The notes under the pieces are model-generated. The model ran no database searches, had not been told where the DNA came from, and worked only from the letters and a program-made list of their open reading frames with translations. A stretch of DNA of 64,000 nucleotides from Paenibacillus_G elgii_A (lineage in GTDB: Bacteria > Bacillota > Bacilli > Paenibacillales > NBRC-103111), in assembly GCA_042219835.1 (NCBI GenBank), contig JBHJMN010000034.1:3160-67159 (forward strand). The letters run 5' to 3'. Positions within the stretch are counted from its first letter, which is position 1. Every line of letters starts with the position of its first letter. Position numbers and translations under genes: made by a program. Of the stretch, positions 17,502 through 25,839 are shown piece by piece.

Positions 17502-18560
17502 CTATATCCCTACTGGTTGACCCGATTCCACGCGCTTTAACAGCCGCTCCAGCAGCCCTGGCTCGCTTTCCTTAAACATCTCCAGCTTGGCGGGCATCTT
17601 CGCGAAAATCCGCTCATCACCCTTCGTTTCCGCGATAGCCAGCTGATCGCGCAGCAGCTTCGCCTTGTTCGCAAGCTCTTCGAACGATCGCAGCAGCTCC
17701 TCGTCCTGTTCGATGATGCCGTGCTGCGTGAAGTACCGGATTCGGTCCGCCATCACCTTTTTGTGCTCCCAGAGCAAATGCAGATGCCTTATGCCGTTGG
17801 GCGACACCAACGAAGGATGCCTCTCCGCTGCGGCTCTGAAGTACATTTGGAGATACTCGTATGTCGCCATACCAAACACTTCGCCGTCCGGGTTATAGTT
17901 GATCCGGTTCAAGTGAGTCTCGCTGTTCAAATAATCGCGCAGCTGATCCGCGACCGCCACCGGGTCGAACGCAAAGGGATGCTCCCCGTTGAACCGGTAA
18001 AAAAACGTATGGTGATCCGCCGTAAGCCCGCTTTCGATAAGCCGCTTCATTGATTCGCAGGCGCTTATGAATTCCTCAAACGGAATTTTGAGGGTCCGGT
18101 ACACCAGATTGCCATCGAACATCGAGACATCGAACATTTGTTCCTTTAGATCGTATCCGGAGAGCATCAGATGATGGGGAAAGGCGTCGCCCCCATAGGC
18201 GGGGCCGATCGTAATTTTCGATTCGTCGATGAAGACGATCGCATAATAGCCTTGGCGAATACGCCCGATCATAAACTCGACAAGCTCGTCCGTCCGAAAT
18301 CCAGACAGTAGTTCATAATTGACCGCACAGGTCAAAAGAAACGGATTGTTGAAATTCAGCTCGTTTGGCTTGCCCCGGAAAAAATCGAAAAAAAACTGCT
18401 GCCGTTTCTCGAGAAAATGCTTCGTACACGACATTTGGATGAAATTGGTATAGTACCACGGCAGCGTCTCCTCGTAATTATGCGTAATCGACAACGTGTA
18501 CGCCCAACGCAAGAAGCCTTTGATCGGCGGCGGCTGCAGCGGCAATTGATACCGACTCAT
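17502..18560 (-). CDS. BtrH/C39-like acyltransferase or peptidase-like protein (last gene of cassette)
   Basis: 352 residues. Residues about 40-190 resemble the BtrH N-terminal (papain/C39-like) fold: a cysteine in FIQMSCTKHF, a strand-loop QGYYAIVFIDE, the histidine pair FPHHLMLSGYD and an aspartate in FDVSMFDGN. In butirosin synthesis BtrH moves an acyl group from a carrier protein to an aminoglycoside. The C-terminal third is helical and ends in coiled coil (residues about 280-345). The family assignment is from motif pattern only; catalytic residues are tentative. It is the last gene of a tight operon. Confidence 0.5.
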   Translation of the reverse strand: MSRYQLPLQPPPIKGFLRWAYTLSITHNYEETLPWYYTNFIQMSCTKHFLEKRQQFFFDFFRGKPNELNFNNPFLLTCAVNYELLSGFRTDELVEFMIGRIRQGYYAIVFIDESKITIGPAYGGDAFPHHLMLSGYDLKEQMFDVSMFDGNLVYRTLKIPFEEFISACESMKRLIESGLTADHHTFFYRFNGEHPFAFDPVAVADQLRDYLNSETHLNRINYNPDGEVFGMATYEYLQMYFRAAAERHPSLVSPNGIRHLHLLWEHKKVMADRIRYFTQHGIIEQDEELLRSFEELANKAKLLRDQLAIAETKGDERIFAKMPAKLEMFKESEPGLLERLLKRVESGQPVGI

Positions 18561-18616
18561 AACATAAACTCCCCCTTGTCTTCCTCAAGTAGATGCGGTT
18601 GTTTTCGCTTGCGGGG

Positions 18617-19603
18617 TTATCCGGTGGCTGCTTCTTTGCCGTACAGCTTGGCAATGCTTTCTTCAAGCGGGAGGTCCGCCACCGTGAAATCGACGACCGG
18701 AAACCGGTCAAGCAGCATCCGGGATACCGGCTTCAACTGCTCCTTCGGCAGCTCGATTACCGCGTGATACGAGTCGCGCTTCGTGACGCAGCCGAGCGTT
18801 CTCAGGCTTTCCTCCGGCACCGGCTCGGAAAACTGAACGCTTAGCACCTTGACTTCGTTGAACAGCTCGTTGATTTTCTTGAAATCGCCGTCGTACAAAA
18901 TACGGCCTTCGTTAATAACAATCGTACGCTTGCAGACGTCCTCGATATCCTTCATATAATGGCTGGTCAAAATCAAGGTTGCCTTGAATTGCTCGTTGTA
19001 ATAGGTCAGAAACTCCCGGATCTTCTTCTGTGAGATCAGATCGAGGCCGATCGTCGGCTCGTCCAGAAACAACAATTTGGGACTGTGAATGAGCGCAGCG
19101 ATCAGCTCCATCTTCATCCGTTCGCCGAGCGACAGCCGCCGGACCTGCACGTGCAGCAAATGCTTCACATCCAGCATCTCCGACAGCTCGGCAAGCATTC
19201 GCTCGTAGGCCTCATCCGGAATTTGGTAAATGCATTTGTTCAGGTAAATCGACTCGATGGCGGGCAAATCGACCCACAGCTGATTTTTTTGCCCCATCAC
19301 GAGCGAGAAGATACGCTTGAATTCTTTTCTGCGCTCCCATGGCGTATGCCCGAATACCGAGGCTTCCCCGCCGGTCGGATGAAGAATACCGGAAAGCATC
19401 TTCAGCGTCGTCGTCTTCCCGGCGCCGTTCGGCCCGATGAAGCCCACGCATTCCCCGGAAGCGATCTCGAACGAAATGGACTTGACCGCTTCCTTCGTCA
19501 ACGTTTTGCGGGAAAACAAATTTTTCAAGGAATGCCGAAGCCCCGCTTCCTTCGTGTAATAATCGTAGGTTTTGCGCAGTCCGCTCACCCGGATCCGTTC
19601 CAT
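18617..19603 (-). CDS. ABC transporter ATP-binding protein (ABC-2 type, no permease nearby)
   Basis: 328 residues. Walker A GPNGAGKTTT, Q-loop in VMGQKNQLWVDL, signature RLSLGERMK and Walker B LLFLDEPTIGLD are all intact, so it should hydrolyse ATP. The DrrA-like C-terminal extension (residues about 235-328) is typical of exporters paired with ABC-2 permeases. No permease gene lies in the cassette, which is unusual. ATG 19603 is 5 bases after AGGAGG; the frame extends further upstream but overlaps the previous gene. It sits 25 bases after the GT gene. Confidence 0.9.
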   Translation of the reverse strand: MERIRVSGLRKTYDYYTKEAGLRHSLKNLFSRKTLTKEAVKSISFEIASGECVGFIGPNGAGKTTTLKMLSGILHPTGGEASVFGHTPWERRKEFKRIFSLVMGQKNQLWVDLPAIESIYLNKCIYQIPDEAYERMLAELSEMLDVKHLLHVQVRRLSLGERMKMELIAALIHSPKLLFLDEPTIGLDLISQKKIREFLTYYNEQFKATLILTSHYMKDIEDVCKRTIVINEGRILYDGDFKKINELFNEVKVLSVQFSEPVPEESLRTLGCVTKRDSYHAVIELPKEQLKPVSRMLLDRFPVVDFTVADLPLEESIAKLYGKEAATG

Positions 19604-19628
19604 GGCGTCCTCCTGATCGGTTAATGGT

Positions 19629-20735
19629 TTAGACGTAACGCTCGTTTGGAGCCGTATCCCATTCCCTTCCGTAATGACAGGCTGTATTGCGCTGCTTTCG
19701 CAGCCGTTCGTGGCAGGCCTGCAAAGACGCGGCCGGAAACCCGGCTTCCTCCCAATCGTCATAGCCGATACCGAATCCGCACCGCTTCCAAAAGGCGGCA
19801 TTGCTTTCCTCGTGATATCCGAACGGCTCCAGCAGCAGCAGCGGCGTGGCGTACACCAGCGAATCGTTCAAAGTAGCGCCTCCCGGCTTGCTAATAATTG
19901 CCCGGCCCAAGCGAACGAGCTCCAAATAGGAAACGTAGTCCGGCAGCCTGCGCCGTTCAATCGTCCCCTGCCGCCTTACGAGCTCCAGCATCGGAGGATA
20001 GGTATATGCTCCCTCCGTATCCCTGATCCACGGACTCCACTCGGAATCCGCCATAAAATAGCGGGTTTCCCCGTCGTCCTCCTGCACTTCGCTCTCGTCA
20101 TACGCAATGATATCCAGTCGGCAGCCGCCGCTCCGCAGCCGCTCGATTTTGTCCCGGTAGGTCCCGATCCCCCAGCCGCCGCCATGAATAAGAAAGCGGT
20201 CGTTCCGTTCCTCGAAGGACGCGGCCTCTGCGTCCGGCGGCGCGATCCAATAGCTGGGGCTTCCGAGCCCGGGATCGTAAAACTGCACATTGCGGTAAGC
20301 TTGGTAAGAAGACTTATAAACCTTATACGAAGGGGTGTCGCAAGCATCCATATGAATCCATTCGATATGGACGGGAAAGCCTGCAACCTCCTTGTAGGCT
20401 TCCAGAATAGGCAGCCAAAACCCCGTAAAAGCGATAAACGTCGCGCAGCCCGTTTGCCGCCAATGCGCGTGCAGCCGGCGGACCTCCGAATCATCGAGAT
20501 TCGGACCGATGTCCTTGGCCATCCGATGCCCGGTCAAAGCGACGGAAAAATTGTTGTGAAACGCTTTTTTATACCCATTGATTTTGCTTCGGGTCTCCTC
20601 GCGATAGAGCGTTTCAAGCACCTGCACTTCCGCCCGGATATGTTGGCGCGCAAGGGTTTCTCGAAGATGTATCGCAGGAATATAGGCGCCGAGCGAATTG
20701 CCTGAGGCCAACAGCGTGATCGTGTCCTTAGTCAT
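19629..20735 (-). CDS. GT-B fold glycosyltransferase-like protein
   Basis: 368 residues. The N-terminus LLASGNSLGAYIPAIHL resembles the glycine-rich opening of GT28/UGT-type enzymes; the C-terminal donor-site signature reads IISKPGGATLNDSLVYATPL followed by LLEPFGYHEESNA, much like the MurG/UGT donor loop. A transfer of sugar to a product of this cassette is plausible, but donor and acceptor are unknown. It starts 21 bases after the ATP-grasp gene and precedes the ABC ATPase by 25 bases. Confidence 0.7.
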   Translation of the reverse strand: MTKDTITLLASGNSLGAYIPAIHLRETLARQHIRAEVQVLETLYREETRSKINGYKKAFHNNFSVALTGHRMAKDIGPNLDDSEVRRLHAHWRQTGCATFIAFTGFWLPILEAYKEVAGFPVHIEWIHMDACDTPSYKVYKSSYQAYRNVQFYDPGLGSPSYWIAPPDAEAASFEERNDRFLIHGGGWGIGTYRDKIERLRSGGCRLDIIAYDESEVQEDDGETRYFMADSEWSPWIRDTEGAYTYPPMLELVRRQGTIERRRLPDYVSYLELVRLGRAIISKPGGATLNDSLVYATPLLLLEPFGYHEESNAAFWKRCGFGIGYDDWEEAGFPAASLQACHERLRKQRNTACHYGREWDTAPNERYV

Positions 20736-20756
20736 GGACAGCCCCCTGTCCTTCCG

Positions 20757-22127
20757 TTAATGGAATACTGTCACCGATAGGTCATGCAGCACTTGCTTCA
20801 GCCGTTCCAACGCCATTCCCCGGGTTTCCTCCGTCTGTCCGATCACCGATACATACAACCGGCCTTTCGGCTTCGCCGAAGACCGCCCGCCCGGGCCGCC
20901 GTTCACGGTTAACGTACCGGAGGATAGCGGCATGATGCCGCTTTGGCGCAGCGGGGTAAACAACAGCTGCTCATCCTCCAGCGCTTGAAGCATCCGTTCG
21001 AAGCGGAATCCATCCGGCAGAGCGACGGACAGATAGGTAAGCCAGCCCTTGAGGCTCCAGCCTGCAAGCAGCCGGTCCAGATGCGCATTGATGAGCCCCA
21101 TCGACATCCGGGCGTTAACCTCGACGATGGGGACAAGCTCTCCGTCCTCCAGCACCATCGAGTCAAAGCAAACGTATCCGAAATAGCCGTCGAGATGCAG
21201 CTCACGCAGCGCCGCCTCAAGCATCCGGAAGTACCCTTTTTGTTCGAGGAAGTTCACAAAGGCGGTTTCCGCCGTGACGGAGCCGCCGTAATTTTGCTGG
21301 CGGTTTATCATCCGCTGCACGGAAATCAGTTCTCGGGAGCCGTCCGGCTCAAGCAGCCATTGACTGGAGAAGTCGGCTGCCTTGGGCAACAGCGGTTCGA
21401 GCAAAAAGAGCGTCTGGGAGCCGGCTTCCTCTTGCTTCCGCAAGTACGAAACGATCCGTTTCAGCAGCGACGGGCTTTCGATCAGCAAGTTGCCTTTGCC
21501 CGATACGCCGAACGGGTCCTTGATCAGAAAAGCGCCTTTACGCAGCAGCTCGGCGCCGTATTGGGCCACTTCCTCCGCACTCATGACCGGCGTACCGTAA
21601 ACGTGCAGTCCCGTGTCCTCCAGCAGCCGATGGTGATACAGCTTGGAGTTCACACGCTTCACTACAGCCAAATCCGGTAGAGGGTTGGCGAAAACCACCT
21701 TTCTCGCATACTCTTGCGCCTCCTCCGTTACCGCGTACGGCGTAAGCACATACGGCTTGTCCGCATTGGAGCCGGGGATACCGTCCCGGGGAGCGAGCTT
21801 AAAGATGCACGACGCGAAATCCTGCGAGCGCAGCGCTTCTTCGGCTTCCGGCGAAGTCAAGTCTACGACGCTGCGGTGGTGAAACGAAACGCCCAGCTTG
21901 GCGAAATAATCCAGCAGCGCTTCGTCGATCCGGCAGCGGGTATACAATATATCGTTAGGCCCGCACAGCGGAAAAAGCAGTTCATCCATACAAAGAACGA
22001 TCCGGTCCCTTTCCGGGTCGGGAATTCGGGGCAGCATCGACAATAGAGGATCTCTCCAGCGCGTTTCCGGGTCAAATGTGCCCATGACCGTTTTGCGAAC
22101 AGCGACGGCAGATTTACTCGACAACAT
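20757..22127 (-). CDS. ATP-grasp ligase-like enzyme
   Basis: 456 residues. Residues about 1-150 look like a pre-ATP-grasp domain. The ATP-grasp core follows: the phosphate loop FLIKDPFGVSGKGNL near residue 215, and the metal-binding GELVPIVEVNARMSMGL near residue 350. Such enzymes join a carboxylate to an amine, for example in peptide or carrier-protein ligation (BtrJ, PGM1). ATG 22127 lies two bases after the stop of a 30-codon frame, which indicates translational coupling; the upstream GTG 22154 has no ribosome binding site. First enzyme of the operon. Confidence 0.75.
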   Translation of the reverse strand: MLSSKSAVAVRKTVMGTFDPETRWRDPLLSMLPRIPDPERDRIVLCMDELLFPLCGPNDILYTRCRIDEALLDYFAKLGVSFHHRSVVDLTSPEAEEALRSQDFASCIFKLAPRDGIPGSNADKPYVLTPYAVTEEAQEYARKVVFANPLPDLAVVKRVNSKLYHHRLLEDTGLHVYGTPVMSAEEVAQYGAELLRKGAFLIKDPFGVSGKGNLLIESPSLLKRIVSYLRKQEEAGSQTLFLLEPLLPKAADFSSQWLLEPDGSRELISVQRMINRQQNYGGSVTAETAFVNFLEQKGYFRMLEAALRELHLDGYFGYVCFDSMVLEDGELVPIVEVNARMSMGLINAHLDRLLAGWSLKGWLTYLSVALPDGFRFERMLQALEDEQLLFTPLRQSGIMPLSSGTLTVNGGPGGRSSAKPKGRLYVSVIGQTEETRGMALERLKQVLHDLSVTVFH

Positions 22128-22129
22128 GA

Positions 22130-22222
22130 TCAAGTGCCCGCCACCGGAGTACACCGGTTTAAGAAGTCGAAAAACATGCCGATGGAACGAAGACGAAAAT
22201 CGTTGTTCAAATCCGTAAACAC
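22130..22222 (-). CDS. 30-codon leader peptide gene coupled to the ATP-grasp gene
   Basis: Starts with GTG 7 bases after AAGAGGAGG, the best ribosome binding site in the neighbourhood, and reads MFTDLNND...LNRCTPVAGT with one cysteine. Its stop is two bases before the ATP-grasp ATG, which has only a weak site of its own. It could be a substrate peptide for the ligase, a translational-coupling leader, or a small regulatory peptide. I know no family. Confidence 0.5.
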   Translation of the reverse strand: MFTDLNNDFRLRSIGMFFDFLNRCTPVAGT

Positions 22223-22554
22223 ATCAATTCCCTCCTCTTGGCATATAAGGTACTCTAGGCTCATTCCTCTTCATTATGGCATATCGGTATGGTGATGGCG
22301 AGGGATAAATTTCCACCATTATGGGATACGATCCATTTCATTTTACGGGTTAGGAGGGAATAATTTGCACGAAGAACGTTGCAAGATGAAGGGCGCATAG
22401 GCCGAAAAACCCTCTTGATCTTCGTCCATCCTCCCAACGGGGACGGGGATCGTGCCCGGACCAGAGCGAACTGGGGGCAAAGCTTTTTTTGTCATGGTAT
22501 ACGCGGGTATGGTATAATTCGATCGAATAAAACGAATGCGACGAGGTGAATCCA
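22223..22554. other. Divergent intergenic region
   Basis: About 330 bases between the cassette and the PCYCGC lipoprotein gene. The right part has the sigma-A promoter listed separately. For the cassette, a CATAATGAAG element near 22275 could be a -10 box of a sporulation sigma factor, but no matching -35 box was convincing. Confidence 0.4.
22489..22518 (+). promoter_or_regulatory. Sigma-A promoter of the PCYCGC lipoprotein gene
   Basis: TTGTCA, 18 bases, TATAAT; 37 bases upstream of the start codon. Confidence 0.7.
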
Positions 22555-23043
22555 TTGTTTCGACGTGCAACGGTAATTCTGGCTTTAACCGCCCTTCTGC
22601 TAATCCTGAGCGCTTGCGGCGGCTCCAAGGCGGCGGAGGAGTCTCATGTTCCACATAAGACGCCAAGCGGCGATTTGCAAGAGAAAACGGCTTCGCTGAC
22701 CGCGCTGCCCTCTTTCTTGGACAAGCAGCCGGAGCAGATGAAGAAAGCGTATTTGGTTGCGGCCCAGACGAAGGATCTGCTGCGCAATATCCCCTGTTAT
22801 TGCGGTTGCGGCGAGAGCGCAGGGCATCAAAGCAACATGAACTGCTTCATTAAAGAAACCGCCTCCGACGGTTCGGTCGTGTGGGACGATCACGCCACCC
22901 GCTGCGGCGTATGTCTGGAAATTGCCGTCAAATCGGCGCAGTGGCAGCAGCAGGGCCATTCGGCCAAAGACATCCGCGAGCAGATCGACAAGCAGTATCA
23001 AAAAGGTTATGCCAAACCGACGCAGACCCCCCTGCCCGCCTAA
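22555..23043 (+). CDS. PCYCGC-motif lipoprotein
   Basis: 162 residues with a lipoprotein signal (VILALTALLLILSACGGS, lipobox LSAC). The signature IPCYCGCGESAGH gives the family its name; further cysteines occur in NMNCFIKE and TRCGVCLEIA, so a metal or cofactor may be bound. The family is found in spore-formers and other Bacillota and has no proven role. TTG 22555 is 8 bases after GAGG; GTG 22546 overlaps that site. It ends in a processed-looking tail TPLPA. Confidence 0.85.
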   Translation: MFRRATVILALTALLLILSACGGSKAAEESHVPHKTPSGDLQEKTASLTALPSFLDKQPEQMKKAYLVAAQTKDLLRNIPCYCGCGESAGHQSNMNCFIKETASDGSVVWDDHATRCGVCLEIAVKSAQWQQQGHSAKDIREQIDKQYQKGYAKPTQTPLPA

Positions 23044-23059
23044 TTTGCACGCAAGTCAG

Positions 23060-23100
23060 AAAAACGCCGCTGCTTGAAATTCAAGCAGACGGCGTTTTTT
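23060..23100 (+). terminator. Terminator after the PCYCGC gene
   Basis: AAAACGCCG.TGCTTG and CAAGCA..CGGCGTTTTTT form a long stem with a T run. Confidence 0.85.
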
Positions 23101-23209
23101 GCATCAGTGATTGCCGGGAAGAAAAAACATCACGCTAAATTGACAGACCTGCTCCTGCTCTCCCATAATAAATTGAGAACCCGGGAAAGTTCAGGATATC
23201 GCTCAATAA

Positions 23210-23235
23210 GTTTACATAATTATTATTATGTAAAC
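23210..23235. repeat. Xer-site-like palindrome, copy 1
   Basis: Arms GTTTACATAA and TTATGTAAAC, perfectly complementary, flank the 6-base centre TTATTA. Two similar copies lie at 23271 and 26020. Arm and centre lengths resemble Xer recombination sites. It may be an operator for xerS. Confidence 0.7.
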
Positions 23236-23270
23236 AAAATATGCAGTGCTGACAATTCCTTCGACAATTT

Positions 23271-23296
23271 CATTACATAACATTTATTATGTAAAC
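23271..23296. repeat. Xer-site-like palindrome, copy 2
   Basis: Arms CATTACATAA and TTATGTAAAC around centre CATTTA, 61 bases from copy 1 and just upstream of the xerS ribosome binding site. A further half-arm TTTTACATA follows directly. Confidence 0.7.
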
Positions 23297-23321
23297 TATT
23301 TTACATATGGAGGCGGTTCGC

Positions 23322-24401
23322 ATGAATATTATCAAAATCAAAGACCGCAGCGAGCTGGAGAAAAAATTGCCCTCCATGCCATGGTATGTAGAGAAATTCA
23401 TCAATTACAAGCTGCCCGACCTCTCCCCTTCCTCGCTGCTCGAATATGTGCGGGACTACGATACCTTCTTATCATGGCTGCTTGCGGAAGGCTTGTCGTC
23501 CGCGCCAACGGTGAAGGACGTACCGCTCATCGACCTGGAACGGCTGCATATGGACAGCATCGACAATTTCAAAATGTTCCTTGCCACGCGCAAAGAAAAT
23601 TCGAACGGCAAGACGACGATCGCCCGCAAGCTCTCCTCGCTGCGGTCGCTGTTCCATTACTTGAGCCAAATTGCCGAGGACGAGGACTTCTATCCGCTGC
23701 TGAAGCGCAACGTAATGGCCAAAGTCGAGATCAAGCGCACGCACAAGCCGAAGGATACCGCGGCCAAGCTGGAGGGGAAGCTGCTGCAGGAGTCGGAAAT
23801 CGCGGAATTTATCGAGTACGTACAAACCGGCTATCCGGTCGATGTCGCCAAAAACAAGCAAGCGCTATACTCTTACGAGCTCAACAAGGTCCGCGACGTC
23901 TGCATCATCAGCCTTATTCTTAATTCAGGCCTCCGCGTATCCGAGGTTTTTAATCTCAATGTCGAAGACATCGACTTGAAGAAAAAGCTGACGTATGTAT
24001 ACCGTAAAGGTAAAAACGACGATACGTTCAAAACGCCGGTTTATTTCCGGCAGGAAGCCGTCGATTCCTTGTCCGCCTATTTGGAGCAGCGCCAGCTGAG
24101 ATACAAAGCGCCCAAACGGGAAAAAGCCCTCTTCCTTGCCGTCGCCAACGGCAAAAAAGAAGGCGAACGCATGACCAAGCGCGCCATGCAAGAGATGGTG
24201 ATCAAATACGCCAAGCGGTTCGGCAAGCCTTATTTGTCCGTGCATAAGCTGCGCCACTCGTTCGCGACCGACTATTATCTGCGCAACGATTTATACAAAA
24301 CGCAAGAGCAATTGGGACATGCGTCGCCGGAAACGACGCAAATCTACGCCCACCTGACCGATAAAACGATGGCGGAGGCGATCGATAAGCCTTCGGAATA
24401 A
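23322..24401 (+). CDS. xerS: Tyrosine recombinase XerS
   Basis: 359 residues. An N-terminal core-binding SAM-like domain (residues about 15-125) precedes the catalytic domain. Active-site residues are visible: Arg in NSGLRVSEVFNL, Lys in the VYRKGKNDD hairpin, HKLRHSFATDYYL (His-x-x-Arg), GHASPET (His) and Tyr in TTQIYAHLTD. Length and N-terminus match the single-recombinase XerS type rather than CodV/RipX. ATG 23322 is 5 bases after GGAGGCGG. Three palindromes with Xer-site geometry lie around the gene, two of them between promoter and start. Confidence 0.85.
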   Translation: MNIIKIKDRSELEKKLPSMPWYVEKFINYKLPDLSPSSLLEYVRDYDTFLSWLLAEGLSSAPTVKDVPLIDLERLHMDSIDNFKMFLATRKENSNGKTTIARKLSSLRSLFHYLSQIAEDEDFYPLLKRNVMAKVEIKRTHKPKDTAAKLEGKLLQESEIAEFIEYVQTGYPVDVAKNKQALYSYELNKVRDVCIISLILNSGLRVSEVFNLNVEDIDLKKKLTYVYRKGKNDDTFKTPVYFRQEAVDSLSAYLEQRQLRYKAPKREKALFLAVANGKKEGERMTKRAMQEMVIKYAKRFGKPYLSVHKLRHSFATDYYLRNDLYKTQEQLGHASPETTQIYAHLTDKTMAEAIDKPSE

Positions 24402-24409
24402 CGACTGTT

Positions 24410-24447
24410 AGCCGGTCCCCGTCTCGCTCGAGGCCGGCTTGTTTATT
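24410..24447 (+). terminator. Terminator between convergent xerS and PASTA genes
   Basis: AGCCGG and CCGGCT arms around an 18-base loop, then TGTTTATT. Confidence 0.55.
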
Positions 24448-25690
24448 GCTGCTTTCCTTTGCTTACCCAATATTTGACCCGGGTACCTTTAGGAACTTTC
24501 GTTTGGGCAGCCGGCTCCTGCTTGAACACTGTGCCTTCCTCGCGTTCGTTGGCCACTATATCGAATCCGAAACGCAGTCCGGCCGCTATGGCCTGCTTGC
24601 CAGCCGTATCGTTTTGCAGCCCGATCAAATTAGGCACGATCACGATTTTGTCATCCGCTTGCTTTGGATCGGAATCATTCGTCTCGACAACTTCAGGCCC
24701 GGCCGGCTTGTCGTAGGTATGATGCGACGGCTGTACGGGAGCGCGATGCTCGGTTTGGGCTGGCGAGACGCCTTTGCCCGAAGGCTCCTCTTGATCCTTC
24801 CCCAACCACACAAAAGCCGCGGCCCCTCCCAAGCAGGCAATGGCCGTTCCTACCAGAAGCTTACGGCCTGCCTGCCCCAAGCTTCTCCTTGGCGGTGACT
24901 CCTCCTCTTCGGCCGGATTTTCCTCTTCATACGCTCTCTCCGGTTCTGTCTTTTCCCGGACTTGTCTATCCCCCATCGGCTCGGACAGTTCCTGCCTGAC
25001 GGCCGTATCCTGCCGCAAGCTCTGCAGCACGAGCATCAACGAAGCTAGCGTTTCCTGATCGTTCCATACCCGGCGCAGCGTGGCAATCAGCAGCTCCTGT
25101 TCTACGCGAGGAATCGCCGCAAGCGCCTCGCGAAGCCGGTGCTCTATCGTATCGAACGAAGCCGGAATCGATTCGGAACGGGTCAGGATCTGGTACAGCA
25201 GGCAGCCGAGACCTTGAGCGCCGCGCTGCGCGTGTGTTCCTTTTTCCCAATAGTTAATGATCTTGAGCTGACCGTCATCGTTGAGCCACAGGTTCGCCGC
25301 GTGTACGGAACAGCCGGATATCCCTTCCTCAAGTGCATCCATCAGGCCTTTGCCAAGATCAAGCACTTTGGAGACCACTTCCTCCGGGGTAAAACGATGC
25401 CCCTTTAGCTCCTGGATAAACGGCTTGCCGTCGAACGTCTTCAGCACGGCAAAAATATAATTCGGCTCCATCCCTACATCAAGAATATGTAAAAAACGAT
25501 TGTCGCTAAGCGGCGCAACCTCCCGCAGTTTGCGGATATACGCCTCTTTAGCGGCTTCGTCCGTGCTTTCCACGACGAAAAAAACGACGTCTCTTCGTAA
25601 AGGCAAATCTTTCCCACTGTATAGCATTCCGCTTAACATCGGAAGAATCGGCTCGGTTAGCACGTAACGTTGATTGATGGATTTCTCCAT
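24443..25690 (-). CDS. Pseudokinase - membrane helix - single PASTA domain protein
   Basis: 415 residues. Residues about 5-220 follow the outline of a Hanks-type kinase, but the key residues are lost: no lysine in the strand DVVFFVVES, the catalytic loop reads GCSVHAANLWL instead of HRDxxxxN, and DFG is replaced by INYWEKG. A charged linker leads to one membrane helix (residues about 288-308, KLLVGTAIACLGGAAAFVWL). The C-terminus carries one PASTA domain (VPNLIGLQNDTAGKQAIAAG, VPKGTRVKYWVSKG). It may sense muropeptides or scaffold without phosphorylation. SD AAGGAGG is 5 bases before ATG 25690. Confidence 0.75.
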   Translation of the reverse strand: MEKSINQRYVLTEPILPMLSGMLYSGKDLPLRRDVVFFVVESTDEAAKEAYIRKLREVAPLSDNRFLHILDVGMEPNYIFAVLKTFDGKPFIQELKGHRFTPEEVVSKVLDLGKGLMDALEEGISGCSVHAANLWLNDDGQLKIINYWEKGTHAQRGAQGLGCLLYQILTRSESIPASFDTIEHRLREALAAIPRVEQELLIATLRRVWNDQETLASLMLVLQSLRQDTAVRQELSEPMGDRQVREKTEPERAYEEENPAEEEESPPRRSLGQAGRKLLVGTAIACLGGAAAFVWLGKDQEEPSGKGVSPAQTEHRAPVQPSHHTYDKPAGPEVVETNDSDPKQADDKIVIVPNLIGLQNDTAGKQAIAAGLRFGFDIVANEREEGTVFKQEPAAQTKVPKGTRVKYWVSKGKQQ

Positions 25691-25839
25691 GGAAACCTCC
25701 TTCAAACGTCATCATTATAGTATTCGACAGCCGAATGATTTTTTCGAGGCATTTTTATGACAAAGAGCATAAACGTGTCGAAGCTTATTATAAATGCAAC
25801 TAAATATTAATGACATTTATATTCAATCGGATTAATTGG

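Noticed and set aside
19676..20705. Long plus-strand frame opposite the glycosyltransferase-like gene
   Set aside because: Typical antisense frame in high-GC DNA; lacks a ribosome binding site and domain, while the minus strand shows a coherent GT-B signature.
23210..23296. Palindromes upstream of xerS as part of a CRISPR-like array
   Set aside because: Only two copies here, different centres and no regular spacers.
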